Source of the DNA: Prevotella sp. tc2-28
GTDB taxonomy: Bacteria; Bacteroidota; Bacteroidia; Bacteroidales; Bacteroidaceae
Direction of reading: 5' to 3'
Assembly (NCBI RefSeq): GCF_900107705.1
Contig: NZ_FNRE01000004.1
Span: 62,001 to 126,000, forward strand
Length of the DNA stretch: 64,000 nucleotides
The position numbers were made by a program, and so were the translations under genes. Below the pieces are notes generated by a model, which saw only the letters and a program-made list of their open reading frames with translations, did not search any database and was not told the origin of the DNA. Positions 59,013 to 64,000 of the stretch are shown here, in pieces (position 1 is the stretch's first letter; each line of letters starts with the position of its first letter).

Positions 59013-59576
59013 TTATATACTCTTTATAAACTTTGCAGGATTGCCGCCAACAATGGTGTTGGGAGCTACATCTTTTGTAACTACTGCGCCAGCAGCCACT
59101 ATGGCATTTTCGCCGATGGTCACACCCGGACATATCGTAACATTCATGCCTATCCAGGCATTCTTTTTGATGGTCACCTTGCCGTAGGTGTACTTAGTGT
59201 GACGCTCATTGAAGTCGTGGTTGATAGTTGCTATTCTGACTCCCGGAGCAACCTGTACACCATCCTCGAACTCTATGCCGCCTGATGCACTGAGAATTGC
59301 CGAGTGGTTGATAAACACACCTTTACCCATCTTCACCCTATTGCCGAAGTCACAGATGAAAGGTGTGAGGATTCTCACATCGTCCAGCTTGCGTCCAAAC
59401 AGCTCTTCCAAGTCTTCTACGTAAGTGGGGTCATCGGGCATCTTGGCATTAGCTTTTGCACACAGCACACGTGCACGCATCATCTCGTCTATGGCCTCCA
59501 TGAAATATGGCTCCCTGACATCAGTAGGGCCGCCTTTCGCCATCAATTCAAAAACATAACCTTTTGGATATTCCAT
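59013..59576 (-). CDS. Hexapeptide sugar O-acetyltransferase (maltose/galactoside acetyltransferase-like)
   Basis: The 187-residue protein has the N-terminal Mac domain (EAIDEMMRARVLCAKANAKM) and a left-handed beta-helix of hexapeptide repeats (VRILTPFICDFGNRVKMGKG, GVTIGENAIVAAGAVVTKDV). The conserved active His is in ATINHDFNERH. It transfers acetyl from acetyl-CoA to a sugar. It forms an operon with the flavodoxin gene. Confidence 0.92.
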   Translation of the reverse strand: MEYPKGYVFELMAKGGPTDVREPYFMEAIDEMMRARVLCAKANAKMPDDPTYVEDLEELFGRKLDDVRILTPFICDFGNRVKMGKGVFINHSAILSASGGIEFEDGVQVAPGVRIATINHDFNERHTKYTYGKVTIKKNAWIGMNVTICPGVTIGENAIVAAGAVVTKDVAPNTIVGGNPAKFIKSI

Positions 59577-59600
59577 AACTTTTCAATTTTCAACTATCAA

Positions 59601-60035
59601 CTATCCCAAAGCCTGATTTGTTGACCACTCAAAATGCTGCTCACGCTCACTAATCCACCAGCGGCCGTCAATCTTCTCATATTTATCGTAATAACGTACT
59701 GCATGAGTTGTCAATACATCTTTGCCGTCCTGCTCTGTCACCAGTGTTGCCAGCGCGTAGCAAGTACCTGTGGCATGTGTATCGTCAATGAAGTCCACGC
59801 TTTGTTGTCCGTTCATGTGAAAAGACACCTTGGCGGCACCGAAAGCCTTGTACTGACGAATCATGTCATGTACATCATTAGCGCTCATACCAAGTTTGCC
59901 ACCGAAATACACGTTCAACTTGATGTCAGGACGGAAAATCTCTACATAGCAGTCCTGATTGTTCTTGTCACTCTCTGTTGCATAGAAATCTACTAAAGCC
60001 TTCAACTCCATGCGGTCTTGCATTCTGAAATCCAT
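59601..60035 (-). CDS. NTF2/SnoaL-like protein
   Basis: This protein of about 144 residues has a cone-shaped NTF2-like fold pattern: N-terminal helices (LKALVDFYATESDKNNQDCY), a beta part with VDFIDDTHATGTCYALATLV and the end WWISEREQHFEW. Such proteins may be isomerases, dehydratases or binding proteins; no substrate can be named. The start is at 60035 because the -7 box at 60066-60073 falls inside the longer frame from 60101. Confidence 0.8.
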   Translation of the reverse strand: MDFRMQDRMELKALVDFYATESDKNNQDCYVEIFRPDIKLNVYFGGKLGMSANDVHDMIRQYKAFGAAKVSFHMNGQQSVDFIDDTHATGTCYALATLVTEQDGKDVLTTHAVRYYDKYEKIDGRWWISEREQHFEWSTNQALG

Positions 60036-60065
60036 ATCGTTATTGTTGATTATAATTTTCGACTG

Positions 60066-60073
60066 CAAAGGTA
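60066..60073 (-). promoter_or_regulatory. Promoter -7 box of the NTF2-acetyltransferase-flavodoxin group
   Basis: TACCTTTG on the reverse strand lies 30 bp above the ATG at 60035 and decides that start. Confidence 0.55.
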
Positions 60074-60161
60074 CGACGATTTTCCAGTACTTTGGTTTCA
60101 CAAATCACTTCACGATTTTCACTTTTTGCCTAAATCGTTCGTTTGTTTATGAATTATTGTG

Positions 60162-60169
60162 TAATTTTG
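60162..60169 (+). promoter_or_regulatory. Promoter -7 box of the nuclease gene
   Basis: TAATTTTG lies 35 bp upstream of the ATG at 60205. A TTTG lies 16 bp further up, closer than usual. Confidence 0.5.
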
Positions 60170-60204
60170 CAGACGATTAACTTACAATCTTAAAGGCAAA
60201 GATT

Positions 60205-61347
60205 ATGACAGAGAAGTGGAACCAGTTTGTGTATGATTTGTGTGATGCTCAACAGCGAGATGTGGACGAGAATGAATATCATCGTTTGATTGAAACTCAA
60301 TTCCAACTGCTTGGATGGGCAAAATATAGAGGGGAGATATGCCACAAACCGAATATACCAATAGGGAACAACAATTTCATCCAGCCAGATATATTGATGA
60401 AAAGGGATGGAGAGGAGCTGTTTGTTATCGAAGTGAAGCGGCCAATTCATTCTATCAGCCAAAGAGAGATACAACAATTGGAATCATATATGCGTCAGCG
60501 AAAAATAAAGTTTGGCGTATATATCGGTGAGCACATTGAGCTGTTCTATGACAAGCCAGAGAGTACTGAGGCTGTTTCTGTTCTAATAATTCCGCTAGAA
60601 CTAAACAACAAGTTTGGCGAACTGTTTGTAGAGTTGTTTGGAAAGGACAGCTTTTCATCTAATTCACTTACCGAGTTCTGTGAGAAGCGGATATCAGAAA
60701 AGCAGCAGGAGTTGAAGAAAATTGAGGCTCAGAAGTATCTTGTTGCCAATGGAGAGGCAATTGTGGCTGACAAGCTGAAACAATATCTGAAGAATGACTG
60801 CAAGGACTCTTTTTCAGAAGAAGAAATTGAGGAGATTATGTCAGGTCTTACTATTTCCGTCTTGCCAAAGACGGTCTTGAAAGGTGCTCCTCTTCCCTCA
60901 GTTTCGTCAATTCGTGACATGAGTCTTTCGACTATATCAATAAATGTAAGCAAGAAGCCTGCTGGTAAGCCAGCAAAATATTCATTAAACGGCAGTCCTT
61001 TTCTTGCTGCAAACAGGTTTGTGTTTGAGGTAGTCAAGGCGTATGTTAGTCAGCATCCTGAGATGACATTCTCCGAATTGGAACGCGTCTTCGATCCATT
61101 ACTGCAAGGTTCATGCGGTGTGATACGGTCTTTAGATTATTTGAGACAGAAGAATTATAAAGGACAGCGATTCTTTGATGATACTTCTTCCATTCTTCGT
61201 TCTGGCGACGGTGTTGAGTTTGCCGTCTGCACGCAATGGAGTTACCATAACACCCCCCGACTTTGCGGCACATGCAAGAAAGCATGGTTTTTCTGTAGAG
61301 ACGACATAAAGCCAAGTGGAAGCGTCTTGCCTGTCGCTTATGTATAA
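60205..61347 (+). CDS. Stand-alone HsdR-N-type nuclease protein
   Basis: The 380-residue protein has an N-terminal restriction-type PD-(D/E)xK fold as in the HsdR N-terminal domain: D62 in FIQPDILMK and E76/K78 in LFVIEVKRP. A helical middle (about 160-230) follows. The C-terminal part (about 268-380) contains NRFVFEVVKAYVSQHPEMTF and a cysteine pair in RLCGTCKKAWFFC. No HsdM, HsdS or helicase is near it. It is AT-richer than its neighbours. It could belong to a defence system or be a solitary nuclease; the natural role is unknown. Confidence 0.75.
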   Translation: MTEKWNQFVYDLCDAQQRDVDENEYHRLIETQFQLLGWAKYRGEICHKPNIPIGNNNFIQPDILMKRDGEELFVIEVKRPIHSISQREIQQLESYMRQRKIKFGVYIGEHIELFYDKPESTEAVSVLIIPLELNNKFGELFVELFGKDSFSSNSLTEFCEKRISEKQQELKKIEAQKYLVANGEAIVADKLKQYLKNDCKDSFSEEEIEEIMSGLTISVLPKTVLKGAPLPSVSSIRDMSLSTISINVSKKPAGKPAKYSLNGSPFLAANRFVFEVVKAYVSQHPEMTFSELERVFDPLLQGSCGVIRSLDYLRQKNYKGQRFFDDTSSILRSGDGVEFAVCTQWSYHNTPRLCGTCKKAWFFCRDDIKPSGSVLPVAYV

Positions 61348-61370
61348 ATGATTGTGTATCTTTATCAGCC

Positions 61371-62186
61371 ATGAAAGCAGATTTTCAATATTCCACAGAC
61401 TTCTACGGGATGAATGCCCGTGAGTTGAGCCACACCTGCATGCACCTGCTTTGCTTGGCAGGTGAGGCAAGTTTTGTGTTCAACGAGCATTGCTACCACA
61501 TTATCAAAAACGACATGGTGGTGATACCGATGCCTGATCGTATCAGCAATCTGGCGGCACATGATGACTTGCAGGTGGAGTGGTTTGCTGCCGATTACAA
61601 GTTCCTACAGAACCTGCTGCCATCGAACAACTACAGCATCGGTGGCAGTATCTCCCTGAATCAAGACCCCGTTATCAAACTGACAAATGAACAAGCACGA
61701 CATCTGCTTGATGACTTCCATCGTCTTCGTGACCGCATGGACGACAGCCATTTGCAGTTCTATCGCGAACTGATGGGCAGTCTCTGTCTGACGATGATGT
61801 ACGACATCTTCGAGGCCCATGCCCAACGTGATGCAACAGACACCCATACCGACCGCACAGCCTACATCGTGAAACAACTGATGGCTCTGCTGGCTACGGG
61901 CATCAGCCGAACGGAGCGTGATGTGAGCTACTATGCCGAACGGCTGAACGTAACGCCCAAATATCTTTCTGCCACCATCAAACGTGTGACAGGACACAGT
62001 GTCACCTCATACATCGACCGACACACCGTACCTATATTGAAAGACTATCTGAATGATGAACGCCTGTCCCTCACCCAAATAGCCGACCTGATGAACTTCA
62101 CGTCGCTCTCTTACTTCAGCCGCTATTGCACCAAGCACCTCGGTCAATCCCCCAGCGAATACCGCCTGAGTCTGCAGCCGAAGTAA
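61371..62186 (+). CDS. AraC-family transcriptional regulator
   Basis: The 271-residue protein has a cupin-like N-terminal sensing half and a C-terminal double helix-turn-helix (about 175-271): YAERLNVTPKYLSATIKRVT and LTQIADLMNFTSLSYFSRYC, then FTKHLGQSPSEYRLS-like KHLGQSPSEYRLSL. It ends 5 bp from the stop of the convergent decarboxylase-cupin gene. It may control the nearby oxidoreductase and hydrolase genes; this is inferred from position. Confidence 0.9.
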   Translation: MKADFQYSTDFYGMNARELSHTCMHLLCLAGEASFVFNEHCYHIIKNDMVVIPMPDRISNLAAHDDLQVEWFAADYKFLQNLLPSNNYSIGGSISLNQDPVIKLTNEQARHLLDDFHRLRDRMDDSHLQFYRELMGSLCLTMMYDIFEAHAQRDATDTHTDRTAYIVKQLMALLATGISRTERDVSYYAERLNVTPKYLSATIKRVTGHSVTSYIDRHTVPILKDYLNDERLSLTQIADLMNFTSLSYFSRYCTKHLGQSPSEYRLSLQPK

Positions 62187-62190
62187 AACA

Positions 62191-63228
62191 TCATTTGTTA
62201 CAGCAATTATTATTCAGTGCATCATATGTAGCATCATCTACTGGCTCACACCACTCGTTTGAAGCACCTTCTTGAACATCCTTATGATAGGTAAGGTGCT
62301 GGAACCATGAGTCTTTCTGTGCTCCGTGCCAGTGCTTCACCTCGGCAGGGATGGCGATGACGGTGCCGGGAGTCATTTCGACGGCTTCCTTGCCCCATTC
62401 CTGATACCAGCCGCGACCTGCAACGCAAATCAACACCTGCACTTGCTTGTGATGGATGTGCCAGTTGTTACGGCAACCCGGTTCGAAAGTAACGTTCATC
62501 ACGCCACCACCAACATCAGCCAGATAGCTCTGGCCTATGAAGTACTTGCCGTAAGGATTAGGATCGCCTTTGGGCCATTTTGTGCTTAGGGTGTAGCCCT
62601 CTTTGCAGAGCCATGCGCAGAGTTCATCCACTAGTTGCTGCGAGTTACCCATATTTACGGCACCCTGCTTGTGGGCGGCGAGTTGTGGGGCAACGCCTTC
62701 CAAACCGCTCAGAGCAGCAACGGTAACTATCTCGCGATCGGCAGCAGAGAGCTGGTCGCCAGCGAAGATGTCACCAAAGAGGTGGGACTTCAGGTAGTAG
62801 TCATCCTGCGGACAGAACTCGTAGTTGAAGGGCTTTCCTGAGAGCTGCGTCTGGTTCTTGGTACCCAGTTCGTAGGCCTTCTTGGCATCGTCCCATTCTG
62901 CGGGGCGTGTCCAAGGCTTGCCCTCCTGCCAGACCCCCTCCAAACCTCCCCGAGGGGAGGCTTCCAATACCTTACTCAGCACTCCAAGTGCATTCAGCGA
63001 ACGCGGAAAACCCGTGTAGGCATAGAGTTGTGAGAAAGCCTCCTTCAGCTCGTTGACGGTTACACCATTGTCGAGTGCCATGCGTACGGCAGTCTCCAAA
63101 CGGTTCATATCACCCTGTGCCATCAGGCAGGCACATGCTGCCAATCCCCGCTGACGCTCGGTCAGCGTCTGACCGTTTGCTGTTACCATAGTCATCATGA
63201 TTAATATAGCAAAAAATAATCTTCTCAT
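62191..63228 (-). CDS. Exported carboxymuconolactone decarboxylase-cupin fusion
   Basis: The 345-residue protein has a signal peptide (FAILIMMTMVTANG), one CMD/AhpD-like helical unit (about 30-80; ACACLMAQGD, VNELKEAFSQLYAYTGFPRS), a second (about 150-215; FGDIFAGDQLSAADREIVTV) and a C-terminal cupin (about 240-330; CRNNWHIHHKQVQVLICVAG with metal-type His). Around residues 86-97 the segment ASPRGGLEGVWQ is encoded by a GC-rich dispersed repeat (62932-62972). A 3' remnant of a second copy lies at 56215-56306. It may be a thiol-peroxide or lactone enzyme. Confidence 0.85.
   Translation of the reverse strand: MRRLFFAILIMMTMVTANGQTLTERQRGLAACACLMAQGDMNRLETAVRMALDNGVTVNELKEAFSQLYAYTGFPRSLNALGVLSKVLEASPRGGLEGVWQEGKPWTRPAEWDDAKKAYELGTKNQTQLSGKPFNYEFCPQDDYYLKSHLFGDIFAGDQLSAADREIVTVAALSGLEGVAPQLAAHKQGAVNMGNSQQLVDELCAWLCKEGYTLSTKWPKGDPNPYGKYFIGQSYLADVGGGVMNVTFEPGCRNNWHIHHKQVQVLICVAGRGWYQEWGKEAVEMTPGTVIAIPAEVKHWHGAQKDSWFQHLTYHKDVQEGASNEWCEPVDDATYDALNNNCCNK
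62932..62972. repeat. GC-rich palindromic dispersed repeat inside the CMD-cupin gene
   Basis: The core is CCTCCCCGAGGGGAGG, a perfect palindrome at 62945-62960, flanked by CCCCCTCCAAA. I recall the same motif scattered through Prevotella and Bacteroides genomes. It is read in frame. Confidence 0.7.
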
Positions 63229-63229
63229 A

Positions 63230-64000
63230 TTACTTCAAATTCTTCGTAAAGAACTCTGCCAATGTGTCCCAAGGAATCATGTTCTTGGACTGCCCTTGTC
63301 CTGCCTTTTCTTCGTAGCCGCCATCGTAGAGGTCGCAGTGAGAGGCATCTGGTATGATGAGCAGCTGCTTGTTCTCGGGATTGGGATTTGGCTCACCAAC
63401 AAACTTGTAACCCTCAGCTTTGCCATCCACCATATAGTGATAGGCAGCCTCGCCAAAGTAGCGTGAGTGGGCGTCAGCACCGTGCATCACGAGAACGGCC
63501 GATCGGATCTCGTTGATGTAGTAGAGGAATCGGCTGTTGGCATAGGCCTGCGTACCGATGACACGCCAGCCGTCGTTAGAGTTGCCCGAGCGCTTGTGAT
63601 AGCCACGTGGGGTCTTATAGTAGTCGTAGTAGTCGTGCACGAAACGGGGTGCCTGTGGTGGCACGGTGTCCAGCACACCGCCTGCCATCGCGTTAGGGTC
63701 GGTGAGGCGTTGTTTTGAAAGGTTCTCACGGTTTCTGTGGCGCCACTGTTCGTTATCGAAAGCATCGTTGTAGTCGTTGCCGCTGACACGCGTCATATCA
63801 TACATCGTTGAGGCTACGGTTGCCTTGATGCGAGTATCGGTAGCGGCAGCATTAAGTGCTATGCCACCCCATCCGCAGATACCGATGATGCCAATCTTCT
63901 CGGCATCCACATTGTCTTGCTTCGACAGGAAATCGACAGCAGCCATAAAGTCCTCGGTATTGATGTCGGGTGAAGCCGTGCGACGCGGTTCACCGCTACT
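63230..64000 (-). CDS. Alpha/beta hydrolase (5' end outside window)
   Basis: The frame is open to the right edge of the window (SSGEPRRTASPDINTEDFMA precedes the Met at 63946), so the gene starts beyond 64000. The visible ~256 residues contain the nucleophile elbow IGICGWGGIALNAAA with Cys as the likely nucleophile, as in dienelactone-hydrolase relatives, AVLVMHGADAHSRY with the acid, and IIPDASHCDLYDGG with the catalytic His. Its stop is 1 bp from the start codon of the CMD-cupin gene, so the two form one operon. The substrate is unknown. Confidence 0.85.
   Translation of the reverse strand, partial: SSGEPRRTASPDINTEDFMAAVDFLSKQDNVDAEKIGIIGICGWGGIALNAAATDTRIKATVASTMYDMTRVSGNDYNDAFDNEQWRHRNRENLSKQRLTDPNAMAGGVLDTVPPQAPRFVHDYYDYYKTPRGYHKRSGNSNDGWRVIGTQAYANSRFLYYINEIRSAVLVMHGADAHSRYFGEAAYHYMVDGKAEGYKFVGEPNPNPENKQLLIIPDASHCDLYDGGYEEKAGQGQSKNMIPWDTLAEFFTKNLK

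Overview
The window looks like chromosome of a Bacteroidales bacterium, most likely Prevotella or a close relative. The basis is the promoter grammar (-7 boxes of the form TAnnTTTG, several with TTTG about 19-20 bp upstream), a TonB-dependent receptor with a lipoprotein partner, FeoA-FeoB and cobalamin-gene fusions, a Bacteroidetes-type prolyl-tRNA synthetase, and DUF4491/DUF5687/DUF4296/DUF3256-type proteins. The species call is inference; no rRNA is present.

Region 1 (1-16600) is a cobalamin region. A forward operon entering from the left carries fused corrin-ring enzymes: CobJ-CbiC, CbiE-CbiT (CobL), CbiG-CobM and CobK-CbiD. It meets a reverse btuC/btuF-like transporter pair head-on. A second reverse operon begins with a cobalamin riboswitch (16384-16585) and runs btuB-like receptor, beta-propeller-like lipoprotein, cbiA, cbiP, cobD-like gene, cbiB. 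CbiD and CbiG mark the anaerobic, early-cobalt route, so uptake and late synthesis share one B12-responsive leader.

Region 2 (16600-30340) holds a phage-regulator remnant beside an array of three GAGTTAACTC palindromes at 22-bp spacing, then an AGCS symporter, prmA, a Tyr/Trp-rich secreted protein, a FadL-like porin, proS, an OmpA lipoprotein, mtgA, a SpoIIE phosphatase and feoAB.

Region 3 (30340-35780) is AT-rich and accessory: remnants of an AlbA/RecG-like regulator and a serine recombinase, two small secreted proteins, then a tight operon of a LytTR regulator, an FtsI-like transpeptidase that has lost its catalytic Ser and Lys, an unrecognised 270-aa protein and an L,D-transpeptidase. This is the best candidate for an undescribed system.

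Region 4 (35784-54116) is core: rlmH, DUF4491, DUF5687, lolA and ftsK in reverse; exonuclease, rlmI-like, tilS, ileS, dksA-like, lspA, DUF4296, a strongly overlapping small gene, nupG-like, rsmE, paaK and DUF3256 forward.

Region 5 (54117-55965) has rplU-rpmA, two candidate small RNAs with their own promoters and terminators, and four tRNA genes (Thr, Gly, Ser, Glu).

Region 6 (55983-64000) is a redox/hydrolase neighbourhood: DUF362, aldo/keto reductase, flavodoxin, acetyltransferase, NTF2-like, a stand-alone HsdR-N-type nuclease, an AraC regulator, a secreted carboxymuconolactone decarboxylase-cupin and a cut-off alpha/beta hydrolase. Short dispersed repeats have entered several reading frames (cbiA, prmA, flavodoxin, decarboxylase-cupin).
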